Shown one piece after another: positions 42,169-49,881 of a DNA stretch of 64,000 bases. The notes beneath the pieces were generated by a model. That model worked only from the letters and a program-made list of their open reading frames with translations. It did no database searches and had not been told where the DNA came from. The translations under genes were made by a program, and so were the position numbers. The DNA is from Rhizobiales bacterium 2SD (lineage in GTDB: Bacteria; Pseudomonadota; Alphaproteobacteria; Rhizobiales; Beijerinckiaceae). Position 1 is the stretch's first letter, and every line of letters begins with the position of its first letter. The DNA lies in assembly GCA_005502805.1 (NCBI GenBank), contig SCMY01000017.1, positions 1 to 64,000 on the forward strand, given 5' to 3'.

Positions 42169-42378
42169 GTCATCCCGGGGCGTCGCGTAGCGACGAGCCC
42201 GGAATCCATAACCACGACGCTGATCCAGTTCGTCATGCTCGCCCTTGTGGCGAGCATCCACGTCTTGAACACCACATTGCCTAAACGAAGACGTGGATGG
42301 TCGGGACAAGCCCGACCATGACGGGGAAGGCGGTGTTCATGGATTCCGGGCTCGCCCCTTCGGGCCACCCGGAAAGAC
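42169..42378. repeat. Composite second-family repeat interrupted by a four-way-junction repeat
   Basis: Outer GTC/GAC (42169-42171 with 42376-42378) encloses a left hairpin (42172-42205) and a right hairpin (TTCCGGG/CCCGGAA, 42344-42350 with 42368-42374). The halves are joined by a perfect 15-base inverted repeat, GAGCCCGGAATCCAT (42195-42209) with ATGGATTCCGGGCTC (42339-42353). In the middle, where the related element at 37809-37894 has only a 12-base stem, sits the whole four-way-junction repeat copy B. Confidence 0.75.
42231..42323. repeat. Four-way-junction intergenic repeat, copy B
   Basis: The cleanest copy, 93 bp. Outer stem CGTCAT/ATGACG (42231-42236 with 42318-42323). Hairpin 1 GCTCGCC/GGCGAGC (42237-42243 with 42249-42255). 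Hairpin 2 ATCCACGTCTT/AAGACGTGGAT (42256-42266 with 42288-42298). Hairpin 3 GGTCGGG/CCCGACC (42299-42305 with 42311-42317). Every stem is perfect and the four helices abut with no unpaired base. Confidence 0.95.
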
Positions 42379-42385
42379 GACGGTG

Positions 42386-43234
42386 CTAAAGCTCGCTCCG
42401 CAACTGCCAGAGCTCCGGGAAGAACGAGCGCTCCAGCGCCGTCTTCAGGAACTTCACGCCGCTGGAGCCGCCGGTGCCCTGCTTGAAGCCGATGATGCGC
42501 TCGACCGTCTTCATGTGACGGAAGCGCCATTGCTGGAACTGGTCCTCGACATCGACCAGTTCCTCGGCCAGCTCATAGAGATCGAAGTATTGGTGCGTGT
42601 CGCGGTAGATCGAAAGCCACGCCGCCTTTACCGCCTCGTTCGCGACATGTGGCTGGCTCCAGTCGCGTTCCACGCACTCGGCCGGCACCGGCAGGCCGCG
42701 GCGCGCCAGGAGCCGCAGTGCCTCGTCATAGAGGCTCGGCGCATTCAGCAGGTCCTGGAGATGGGCATGGTGCTCCGGGTGATGCTTGTGCATCGCCGCC
42801 ATGCGCGGGTCCTTGGCGCCGAGGCGGAATTCTAGCGCGCGGTACTGGTAGGATTGGAAGCCGGAGGACTGGCCGAGTGCGTCTCGGAAGGCGAGGTAGT
42901 CTGATGGCGTCATGGTCGAGAGCACGTCCCAGGCCGTGACGAGCTGCGCCTGGATACGCGAGACCCGCGCCAGCGACTTGAAAGCCGGTTGCAGTTCGTC
43001 GGCGCGGATCGCCACGATGGCGCCGTCGAGTTCATGCGCCGCAAGCTTCAGCCAGAGTTCCTGGACCTGGTGAATGGTGATGAACAGTAATTCGTCGGGC
43101 GCATCGCTCAGCGGCTTCTGTGCGGCGAGCAGCAGGTCGAGGCCGAGATAGGAGCCGTAATCCATCCGCTCCTTGAAATCGGTCTGCATGCCAGGCTCGA
43201 TCCGGCTCTGGTGATCGCCCGTTCCGCTGGTCAT
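42386..43234 (-). CDS. kynA: Tryptophan 2,3-dioxygenase
   Basis: A 282-residue haem enzyme that opens the indole ring of tryptophan to N-formylkynurenine, the first step of the kynurenine pathway. Signatures: DYGSYLGLDLLLAAQKPLSD, FITIHQVQELWLKL, SSGFQSYQYRALEFRLG and, around the proximal haem His, FRHMKTVERIIGFKQGTGGS. Length is normal. It is divergent from a kynureninase-like gene across a 98-base region with a striking palindrome at 43282. Kynurenine formamidase is not seen in the window. Confidence 0.96.
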   Translation of the reverse strand: MTSGTGDHQSRIEPGMQTDFKERMDYGSYLGLDLLLAAQKPLSDAPDELLFITIHQVQELWLKLAAHELDGAIVAIRADELQPAFKSLARVSRIQAQLVTAWDVLSTMTPSDYLAFRDALGQSSGFQSYQYRALEFRLGAKDPRMAAMHKHHPEHHAHLQDLLNAPSLYDEALRLLARRGLPVPAECVERDWSQPHVANEAVKAAWLSIYRDTHQYFDLYELAEELVDVEDQFQQWRFRHMKTVERIIGFKQGTGGSSGVKFLKTALERSFFPELWQLRSEL

Positions 43235-43281
43235 GATGCCGCCCTCGCTCGCCTCGCGCCTTGACTGGAGGGAGGCGCAAG

Positions 43282-43301
43282 ATATTTTAAGCTTAAAGTA
43301 T
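43282..43301. promoter_or_regulatory. Operator-like palindrome between kynA and the kynureninase-like gene
   Basis: ATATTTTAAGCTTAAAGTAT is a 20-bp palindrome with a perfect 12-bp core (TTTAAGCTTAAA, 43286-43297) and one mismatched pair. Its AT-richness stands out in this GC-rich genome. It probably overlaps the promoters and binds a dimeric regulator (Lrp/AsnC or MarR type in other kyn systems). Confidence 0.65.
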
Positions 43302-43334
43302 TTTGCCGGATCGGCAAGGCTGCGGAGTCTGATG

Positions 43335-44546
43335 ATGGACCAGATGACGACTGCTTCCGCAGGGCTCGGATTTCCGCCGTTCGACCTCGCCGCCGAGTTC
43401 TCGCACTTCCGCCAGAACTGGCCTGAAAAGCTGCACTTCGCCGCGCACAGCCATCATTTCTGGCCGGATGCGACGCGCGAGGCGCATTTGCGCGCCTGGG
43501 ATGATGCCGCCCGTCTCGTCGACGGCAAGTGGCAGGAGGTGCTCGGGCCCGTCTGGCAGAAGCTCGCGCAGGGCGTGGCCCGGCATCTCAATCTGCCGGG
43601 GATCGATGGGCTGGTTCCGGCCAACAACACCCATGAATTCGTCAACCGTTTGCTCTCCTGCCTGCCGCGCGAGCGCACGCCGCGCATCCTGACCAGCGAT
43701 GCCGAATTCCACTCCTTCCGGCGCCAGATCGAGCGGCTCGCCGAGGACGGGCTGATCGAGCTCACGGTCGTGCCGGCCGAGCCCTTCGCCGGTCTGGCGG
43801 AGCGGCTGGTCGCAGCGGCGCAAGCTGGCTTTGGCCCCGACATGGTTTTCGTCAGCCAGGTCCATTTCAATTCGGGCTATGCACTGACCGATCTGGAGGC
43901 GCTGGTCGACGGCGTCAGCGCGCCCGGCCGGCTCGTCGTCATCGACGGCTATCACGGCTTCCTGGCCCGGCCGACCGATCTCTCGGGGATCGCCGACAAG
44001 GCCTTCTACATCGCCGGCGGCTACAAGTACGCGATGTCCGGCGAGGGCGCCTGCTTCATGCATTGCCCGCCCAGCTTTGCCATGCGGCCGCGCGACACCG
44101 GCTGGTATGCCTCCTTCGGCGCGCTCTCAGGCGCGCAGGGCGAGATCGGTTATGCCGAAAATGGCTGGCGCTTCATGGGCGCGACTTTCGACCCCTCCGG
44201 CCTCTATCGCATGGGCGCGATGTTCGACTGGCTGGAGACCAAGGGCCTGGACGTCGCCGCGATCCACGCCCACACCCATGCATTGCAGACGATCTTCGCC
44301 GAAGGGCTGGCGCAGCGGCCCTGTGGCGTACTCGCGCTTCAGAACCTCGTCGTGCCGCTGAGCGAACCGGCGCGCGGCAACTTCCTCACCTTCCGCCATG
44401 CCGATGCGGCGCTCTGGCACGAGACGCTGAAGCAGGCCGGCATCACCGTCGATCTGCGTGGCGATCGCCTGCGCGTCGGCTTCGGGCTCTATCAGACGGA
44501 AGCCGACGTGAAGCTGCTGCTGGAGCGGCTGCTGACGTTGGGGTAG
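43335..44546 (+). CDS. Kynureninase-like PLP enzyme (class V aminotransferase fold)
   Basis: A 403-residue fold-type I PLP enzyme. FAAHSHHFWPDATREAHLRA is an N-terminal substrate-site segment, VFVSQVHFNSGYALTD and VIDGYHGFLARP follow, and the PLP Lys is in IAGGYKYAMSGEGACFMHCP. The Asp-Gly-Tyr-His plus Gly-Tyr-Lys-Tyr pattern resembles kynureninase, but the usual YLNGGPG after the Lys is replaced by AMSGEGA. Divergence from kynA makes cleavage of kynurenine to anthranilate and alanine likely. The start at 43335 has GGAG 7 bases upstream. Confidence 0.75.
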   Translation: MDQMTTASAGLGFPPFDLAAEFSHFRQNWPEKLHFAAHSHHFWPDATREAHLRAWDDAARLVDGKWQEVLGPVWQKLAQGVARHLNLPGIDGLVPANNTHEFVNRLLSCLPRERTPRILTSDAEFHSFRRQIERLAEDGLIELTVVPAEPFAGLAERLVAAAQAGFGPDMVFVSQVHFNSGYALTDLEALVDGVSAPGRLVVIDGYHGFLARPTDLSGIADKAFYIAGGYKYAMSGEGACFMHCPPSFAMRPRDTGWYASFGALSGAQGEIGYAENGWRFMGATFDPSGLYRMGAMFDWLETKGLDVAAIHAHTHALQTIFAEGLAQRPCGVLALQNLVVPLSEPARGNFLTFRHADAALWHETLKQAGITVDLRGDRLRVGFGLYQTEADVKLLLERLLTLG

Positions 44547-44600
44547 GCTGTGTTCCGATCAGCCTGCCTCCTGAGCTGATCGATCGGACGGAGCTGACGC

Positions 44601-45014
44601 ATGAAGACGCTGCCGGGCCTTGTGATCGCTGCCGCTCTCGCTTCCCTCGCTCCCGCCTTCGCCCAGGCGCCGCGAAAAGCCGTTGCCTCCCCGGCCGTGC
44701 AGAAGGAGTTCGAGGGTTTCATCGGGAAGTTCCGCGCCGCGTTGAAGGCGAATGATGCCATAGCCGTCGCCGCCATGACGCGGCTGCCCTATATGGCCGA
44801 CGCCTCCATTGCCGACGCCACCCAATTCCGCGCCAAGGTCTGGCCGCGCGACTTCACTGCGAAGAACCGCGCCTGCCTGCAGCGCAGCAAGCCGGTCTAC
44901 GACCGCGACGGGGCCAGGAACGAGATCTACGCCATTGCCTGTGGCGGGAACATCTTCACCTTCACCAAGACATCGGCCGGCTTCCAGCTCACGGACGTCG
45001 ATATCGCCGATTGA
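44601..45014 (+). CDS. Small secreted protein, unknown function
   Basis: A 137-residue protein with a signal peptide (MKTLPGLVIAAALASLAPAF, cleavage after AFA). The mature part has KEFEGFIGKFRAALKANDAI, resembling small exported proteins with an NTF2-like or DUF-type fold, and two cysteines (AC-L... IACGG) that could form a disulfide. No named family. GGAG lies 8 bases before the ATG. The gene is convergent with emrA. Confidence 0.7.
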   Translation: MKTLPGLVIAAALASLAPAFAQAPRKAVASPAVQKEFEGFIGKFRAALKANDAIAVAAMTRLPYMADASIADATQFRAKVWPRDFTAKNRACLQRSKPVYDRDGARNEIYAIACGGNIFTFTKTSAGFQLTDVDIAD

Positions 45015-45031
45015 TCAGGTCATGCGGCGCG

Positions 45032-46072
45032 TCAGCGCTGCGAAGTATCGACGCTGACCACCACCGACATGCCGGGCGAGAGCCGCTCGGCCAGGTCTTG
45101 ACCAGCGTCGATCGCGATGCGCACCGGCACGCGCTGGGCGATCTTGACGAAGTTGCCGGTGGCGTTCTCCGGTCGGATCACGCTGAACTCCGAGCCGGCC
45201 GCCGGCGAGAAGCGCTCGATCGTGCCGGTCAGCCGGGCATGGCGCAGCGCATCGACCGTGAAGGAGACCTTCTGGCCGATGCGCATGCCGGAGAGCTGTG
45301 TCTCCTTGAAATTGGCGATCACCCAGACCTGGCTCGGCACCAGCGCCATCAACTGCGTGCCGGCCGAGACATATTGCCCGAGCCTGGCCGAGACCTCGCC
45401 GAGTCGCCCATCCTGCGGCGCGGTGATGCGGGTGTTCTGCAGGTCGATCTCGGCAAGGTGAACGGCGGCCTCGCCACCCTGCACCGCGGCTTCCAGCGAA
45501 GCCTTGTTGACGATCGCGCTCTGGACGTCCTGCCGCGAGACGTCGACAGCGGCACGGCTTGCCGTCAGCCCGGCCTTGGCCTGGTCGAGTGCCTGGTGGC
45601 TCTGGTCGGTGTTGGTCTGGCTGACGATGCCGCGCTCACGCAAGGGCTCGATCCGGCCCCAATTGGCCTCCGCGGTACGCAAGGCTGCCTCGGCGCTGGC
45701 GACATTGGCCTCGCTGGCGCGCAGGCGCGCCTCGGCGGCGTGGCGGGCCTGCTCGGAGTTGGCGAGCGCGGCATGCTGCGCCGCGAGGCTGGCGCGGGCC
45801 TGCTCCAGCCGCTGCTGGAAGATGCGCTCGTCGATCCGGACGAGAAGCTGGCCCTGCTTGACCGCGGCGAAATCCTGCACCGCCACCTCGGCGATGTAGC
45901 CGGCGAGCTGCGGCGCGATCACGGTGACCTGGCCGCGGACATAGGCGTTCTCGGTGGTCTCGATCGCGCTGGCGAAGGGTGGCAGCCGCCATGCGTAGAG
46001 GATGACGCTGATGCCGGCGAGGCCGACGGCGAGCGCGATATAGGTTGAGACGGAGCGGACAATGCGGGTCAT
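45032..46072 (-). CDS. HlyD/EmrA-type membrane fusion protein
   Basis: A 346-residue periplasmic adaptor. An N-terminal anchor (about residues 9-28, YIALAVGLAGISVILYAW) is followed by the lipoyl domain (TTENAYVRGQVTVIAPQLAG), a long coiled-coil hairpin (about residues 85-205, Ala/Gln/Glu-rich), the second lipoyl half (ITAPQDGRLGEVSARLGQYV) and a beta-barrel (VWVIANFKETQLSGMRIGQK). It links the MFS pump to an outer-membrane channel. The start overlaps the emrB-like stop as ATGA (46069-46072). It is the last gene of the marR-pump operon. Confidence 0.93.
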   Translation of the reverse strand: MTRIVRSVSTYIALAVGLAGISVILYAWRLPPFASAIETTENAYVRGQVTVIAPQLAGYIAEVAVQDFAAVKQGQLLVRIDERIFQQRLEQARASLAAQHAALANSEQARHAAEARLRASEANVASAEAALRTAEANWGRIEPLRERGIVSQTNTDQSHQALDQAKAGLTASRAAVDVSRQDVQSAIVNKASLEAAVQGGEAAVHLAEIDLQNTRITAPQDGRLGEVSARLGQYVSAGTQLMALVPSQVWVIANFKETQLSGMRIGQKVSFTVDALRHARLTGTIERFSPAAGSEFSVIRPENATGNFVKIAQRVPVRIAIDAGQDLAERLSPGMSVVVSVDTSQR

Positions 46073-47706
46073 GGCTGGGGTGCGGGGGCAGGGGTGGCGG
46101 CGGGAGCAGCGAAGCGTTCTCGCAGGCGCAGGACGGCAAGGTGGGTGAGGAGGCCGATGAGCGCGCTGCCGGCGATCATCGCGATCAGCAGGAAGGCGTC
46201 GTTATAAGCGAGCACGGTCGCCTCCCGCGTCGCCTGCTGGGCGAGCAGGGTGACGCCTTCTGCCCGCGTTAGCCCGAGATCGGTGAGGATATGGCCGTAA
46301 GCGCCGCCCAGCTGCTGAATGCGCTCGGCGACAAGCGGATTGGCCAGCGAAAAATGCTCGGCGAGCTGGCTGTAATGGAAGCTGGTCCTGAGCGTGATGA
46401 AGCTGCCGAACAGGGCCGCGCCGAGCAACCCGCCAATGCTCTGGGTGAACAGGAAGATCACGAAGAAGCTGAGGATGTAGACCGGCCCGCGCGCCAGCGC
46501 CGGGGCGAGGCCCTGTCCCATCGCTGCCGGCAGGAACAGGGCGGAGCCATAGGCCACCAGCGCCTGGCTGAGATGGATGTCGTCCGGCCGGGTCAGGCTG
46601 GTGGCGCTGCTGTCGAGCAGCGCGCCGGTCATGATGCAGGTCAGTGCGGCCGCGTAGAAGGCGTTCTCCCGGCCAGGCCGCAGCAGCGCCGCGCAGGTGA
46701 AGCCACCGGCCAGGATCGCCGCCAGGATCACGCCATAGAGCGGCATGGTCTGCTCGTTCTGGAAACCGAGCGCCTGGAAGAAGTTGGAGGCGCCGACAGT
46801 CTGCTCGGCCAGCACGACGCGAAAGAGCAGCAGCACGGTGGCGTAGTGCAGGGTCGCCGGGCTGGTCAGCCAGCGTATGTCGATTAGCGGGCTCTGTCGG
46901 TGCAGCTCGATGACCGCCGCCAGCGTCAGGCAGAGGATCGCGCTAGCGAAGAGCCAGCCGAGCCAGGGCGCTTCCAGCCACCAGTAGATCCGTCCGAGCA
47001 AGAGCGCGACGGCGAGGGCGCCGAAACCGAGCGCGATCAGCAGGTAGCTCACCCCGTCGAGCGGCCCGATCACCTTGACCCGCGGCGGCGGCGTCAGCGG
47101 CAACGCATAGACCAGGCCGAAAGCGAGCAGTGCCAGCCCCATCTCGAACAGGGTGAGGCCATGGAAACCGCCGATCTCGAGCAGGCTCGGCGAGAGCAGT
47201 CGCGTGATCGGGATCCCCAGCGTGGTGTTGGTCAGCGCGAGCGACAGGCCGACCGTGAGCTTCAGGCGCGGCTGCAGCGGCTCGATCATGTAGAGGAAGG
47301 CGAGCGAGGATAGCGGCGCGGCCGCGATGCCGCTCATGAAGCGCACGACCAGTGCCGATTGCAGGTCGTGCACGAAGAAGTTCAGCAGGGCGGCGATCAC
47401 GAAGCCGGCGATGCTGATCTCGGCGAAATTGCGCAGGCCATACTGCATCCTGATCTTGATCAGGGCGATCGAGAGCGAGACGTTCGGCGCCATGTACGCG
47501 GCGATCAGCCAGTTGGTCTCGGCCACGGTGGCGCCGAGCTCGCCCTGGATCTGGTAGACATTGGTCGCGACGAGATTGGCGCCGACCTGCTGTGTCAGCG
47601 CCAGCAGGGTCGAGGCCAGCATATAGGCCAGGGCGCGCGGCCGGCTCATGCTGGTCGCTGCAGGCGGTGGTGGTGCGGCATGCGGAGCGGGAGACGGCGC
47701 GTTCAT
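46069..47706 (-). CDS. EmrB/QacA-type (DHA2) MFS drug exporter
   Basis: A 545-residue permease with about 14 membrane segments. Motifs include ATNVYQIQGELGATVAETNW, a substitute for the usual DHA2 'DxTIVNVALP' helix-1 motif, and FTQSIGGLLGAALFGSFITL near the end. Together with the EmrA-like adaptor it would form a tripartite efflux pump for hydrophobic compounds. Its start overlaps the marR stop and its stop overlaps the adaptor start, both as ATGA. The N-terminus carries a Pro/Ala-rich cytoplasmic tail of about 20 residues. Confidence 0.9.
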   Translation of the reverse strand: MNAPSPAPHAAPPPPAATSMSRPRALAYMLASTLLALTQQVGANLVATNVYQIQGELGATVAETNWLIAAYMAPNVSLSIALIKIRMQYGLRNFAEISIAGFVIAALLNFFVHDLQSALVVRFMSGIAAAPLSSLAFLYMIEPLQPRLKLTVGLSLALTNTTLGIPITRLLSPSLLEIGGFHGLTLFEMGLALLAFGLVYALPLTPPPRVKVIGPLDGVSYLLIALGFGALAVALLLGRIYWWLEAPWLGWLFASAILCLTLAAVIELHRQSPLIDIRWLTSPATLHYATVLLLFRVVLAEQTVGASNFFQALGFQNEQTMPLYGVILAAILAGGFTCAALLRPGRENAFYAAALTCIMTGALLDSSATSLTRPDDIHLSQALVAYGSALFLPAAMGQGLAPALARGPVYILSFFVIFLFTQSIGGLLGAALFGSFITLRTSFHYSQLAEHFSLANPLVAERIQQLGGAYGHILTDLGLTRAEGVTLLAQQATREATVLAYNDAFLLIAMIAGSALIGLLTHLAVLRLRERFAAPAATPAPAPQP

Positions 47707-48152
47707 CCGGCCGCTCCGCGATTGGCGACGATGTTCCGAGACATCCGGGAGAGCACGCGCAGCGCGATTGCCAGCTCCTCCCTATCGATCCCGTCGAGTA
47801 CATCGGCGCGCAATTCGGTCAGGAACGCAAGGATGTCTTCGGCCTGGGCGCGTGCGGCTGGCGTCAGGAAAACCCGCCGGGCTCGCCGGTCGCCTTCGAC
47901 CGCGCGGCGTTCGATCATGCCGGTGCGTTCGAGCCCGTCGAGCAGGCGCACCAAAGTGGGCTGCTCGATGTCGAGCAATCCGGCAAGGTCGGACTGGATC
48001 GGTCCATCGGCCTTGGCGAGCTGCATGAGGAGGCGGGCCCGCGAGAGCGTCAGTCCCATGTCGCGGGCACGTTCGTCGACCAGCGCCCTGAGCTTGCGAT
48101 TGGCAGATGCCAATTCCGCAGTGAAGGCGGCCTGAAGCTCCGGGGAGTTCAT
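47703..48152 (-). CDS. MarR-family repressor of the efflux operon
   Basis: A 149-residue MarR protein. The winged helix is at about residues 35-105: LSRARLLMQLAKADGPIQSD, recognition helix IEQPTLVRLLDGLERTGMIE and wing RRAVEGDRRARRVFLTPAAR. As the first gene of the operon and coupled to the pump by an ATGA overlap, it very likely represses its own operon and responds to a pump substrate. ATG 48152 is used; GTG 48161 is an alternative. Neither has a clear Shine-Dalgarno, so a leaderless or weakly translated message is possible. Confidence 0.9.
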   Translation of the reverse strand: MNSPELQAAFTAELASANRKLRALVDERARDMGLTLSRARLLMQLAKADGPIQSDLAGLLDIEQPTLVRLLDGLERTGMIERRAVEGDRRARRVFLTPAARAQAEDILAFLTELRADVLDGIDREELAIALRVLSRMSRNIVANRGAAG

Positions 48153-48161
48153 AGCGTTCAC

Positions 48162-48262
48162 ATTGATAGCTTGCTAATGATGTGCTTACATAGCAATGTG
48201 AAAAACGCATTTCAATTGCCGATATGCGACATTGTTATGCAAAAATGGAATGTCGCGCCTTG
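48162..48262. promoter_or_regulatory. AT-rich promoter/operator region upstream of marR operon
   Basis: Contains ATTGATAGC-TT-GCTAATGAT (48162-48181), an imperfect palindrome, and a second related half site CATAGCAATG at 48190-48199. Further up, GCGACATT (48226-48233) and AATGTCGC (48249-48256) are a perfect 8-bp inverted repeat with a 15-base spacer. These are candidate MarR sites. Confidence 0.45.
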
Positions 48263-48284
48263 CGACTGGAGCAGCCACGGGCAA

Positions 48285-48311
48285 CAAAAAAACGCGGCCC
48301 GAAGGCCGCGT
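48285..48311 (-). terminator. Rho-independent terminator of rplS
   Basis: Arms ACGCGGCC (48292-48299) and GGCCGCGT (48304-48311) with loop CGAA, preceded on the plus strand by a run of seven A's, the T tract on the minus strand. It is 31 bases beyond the rplS stop. Confidence 0.9.
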
Positions 48312-48341
48312 TCCTGAAATCCCGAAGCGGATAGAGGAGGC

Positions 48342-48725
48342 TTACTTGCCGTCCTTGCCGCCCTTGGCCTCGACGCGCTCGGCGATGCGGGCCGACTTGC
48401 CGCGGCGATCGCGCAGGTAATACAGCTTGGCGCGGCGAACCTTGCCCTTGCGGACGACCTTGATCGAGTCGAGGTTCGGCGAATACAGCGGGAAGACGCG
48501 CTCGACGCCCTCGCCATAGGAAATCTTGCGGACGGTGAAGCTCTCGTTGAGGCCGCCGCCATTGCGGGCGATCACGACGCCTTCATAGGCCTGGACGCGG
48601 CTACGCTCGCCTTCCTTGACCTTGACGTTGACCTGCACGGTGTCGCCGGGCTGGAAATGCGGGATCTCCTTGCTCGCGGCGAGCTTGGCGATCTGCTCCT
48701 GGTCGAGCTGCTCGATGATGTTCAT
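48342..48725 (-). CDS. rplS: 50S ribosomal protein L19
   Basis: A 127-residue ribosomal protein at the 30S-50S interface. Signatures: MNIIEQLDQEQIAKLAASKE, HFQPGDTVQVNVKVKEGERS, RVQAYEGVVIARNGGGLNES, FTVRKISYGEGVERVFPLYS and KVVRKGKVRRAKLYYLRDRR. Length is normal. In many alphaproteobacteria rplS follows rpsP-rimM-trmD; those genes are not adjacent here, so rplS stands alone in this window. GAGAAAG precedes the ATG at 48725. Confidence 0.97.
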   Translation of the reverse strand: MNIIEQLDQEQIAKLAASKEIPHFQPGDTVQVNVKVKEGERSRVQAYEGVVIARNGGGLNESFTVRKISYGEGVERVFPLYSPNLDSIKVVRKGKVRRAKLYYLRDRRGKSARIAERVEAKGGKDGK

Positions 48726-48837
48726 GGCTTTCTCCATGGCCGTGTTCGCGCGGGTAGCGCGGGCTTTCGGCTCGCTGTTTTCAGTTGAGGGCGTGGCCAT
48801 ACAGCAGGGCGGCGGGTTTGTCGAGACGGTTGGAGGC

Positions 48838-48996
48838 GAACCCCTCCCCCTTGCGGGGAGGGGTAGGGGTGGGGGGCGCAAAGTCGAAGCGAACTCACCA
48901 GGAGCCGAGCCGGCCCGCCTCTACAATCGACCTTGCACCCAGTCGTTCGCCCCCCATCCCCATACCCTTCCCCGCAAGGGGGAAGGGAGGAGTTCA
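48838..48996. repeat. Inverted pair of GC-rich repeats
   Basis: A CCCCTCCCCC-TTGC-GGGGAGGGG hairpin with tail TAGGGGTGGGGGGCG (about 48841-48878) is matched in inverse orientation at about 48948-48990 (CGCCCCCCATCCCCATACCC then CTTCCCCGCAAGGGGGAAGG). The two halves could pair across about 70 bases. Same family type as 14889-15032. It fills most of the 347-base gap between rplS and the TSUP gene. Confidence 0.7.
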
Positions 48997-49072
48997 GGCG
49001 ATCGGTCATTTGGACCGAGATTTCCACCGGCTCATCTTGCGCAATGTCATCGGCAGGGTCACGAAATTCAGC

Positions 49073-49816
49073 ATGCCGGCCGAGATTCTGTCCTATGCCT
49101 CGCTGTTCACCCTGGCGGTCGGGTTGATCGCCGGCACCGTCGGTGGCGTGGTCGGGACGGGCTCCTCGATCATGCTGCTGCCGGTGCTGGTCTGGTCGTT
49201 CGGGCCGAAGCAGGCGGTGCCGATCATGGCGGTGGCCGCGGTGATGGCGAATCTGGCGCGGTTCGCCGCCTGGTGGCGCGAGGTCGACTGGCGCGCCTTC
49301 CTCGCCTATGCGCTGCCCGGCATTCCGGCGGCGATGCTCGGTGCGCGCACGCTGCTGCAATTGCCGGCGGTGGTCATCGATATCGGCCTCGGCCTGTTCT
49401 TCCTGCTGATGATCCCCGGCCGGCGCTGGCTCGCGGCGCGTCGGATCAGGCTTGGCCTCTGGCAGCTGGCCCTGGCCGGAGCGGCGATCGGCTTCCTGAC
49501 CGGCCTCGTGCTCTCGACCGGGCCGCTCAGCGTCCCCGCCTTCGCCGCCTATGGCCTGAGCAAGGGCGCGCTGCTCTCGACGGAGGCGGCGACCTCGCTC
49601 TTCATCTACCTGACCAAGGTCGGGACCTTTCGCAGCTTCGGCGCGATGCCGCTCGCGATCTTCGCCAAGGGCGTCATCGTCGGCGCCTCGCTGATGCTCG
49701 GCGCCTTCATCGGCAAGGCGCTGGTGCGGCGCATGGACGAGCGCACCTTCCAGCTCCTGCTCGATGGGATGATGTTGCTCTCCGGCCTGTTCCTGCTCGC
49801 TGCCGCCTTTCGCTGA
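49073..49816 (+). CDS. TSUP (TauE/SafE) family membrane permease
   Basis: A 247-residue protein with eight hydrophobic segments and the TauE/SafE pattern: LIAGTVGGVVGTGSSIMLLP near the N-terminus and a repeated half, GFLTGLVLSTGPLSVPAFAA. Family members export or import sulfur-containing anions or organic acids; the substrate here is unknown. ATG 49073 matches the family start; the frame upstream runs through repeat sequence. An SDR gene follows after 65 bases. Confidence 0.85.
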   Translation: MPAEILSYASLFTLAVGLIAGTVGGVVGTGSSIMLLPVLVWSFGPKQAVPIMAVAAVMANLARFAAWWREVDWRAFLAYALPGIPAAMLGARTLLQLPAVVIDIGLGLFFLLMIPGRRWLAARRIRLGLWQLALAGAAIGFLTGLVLSTGPLSVPAFAAYGLSKGALLSTEAATSLFIYLTKVGTFRSFGAMPLAIFAKGVIVGASLMLGAFIGKALVRRMDERTFQLLLDGMMLLSGLFLLAAAFR

Positions 49817-49881
49817 ACGCTTCCGGCCGGCGGCGGCGGGCTGTATGCAAGCTTCAGGATCACAGATTGCGGAGCAGCGTC

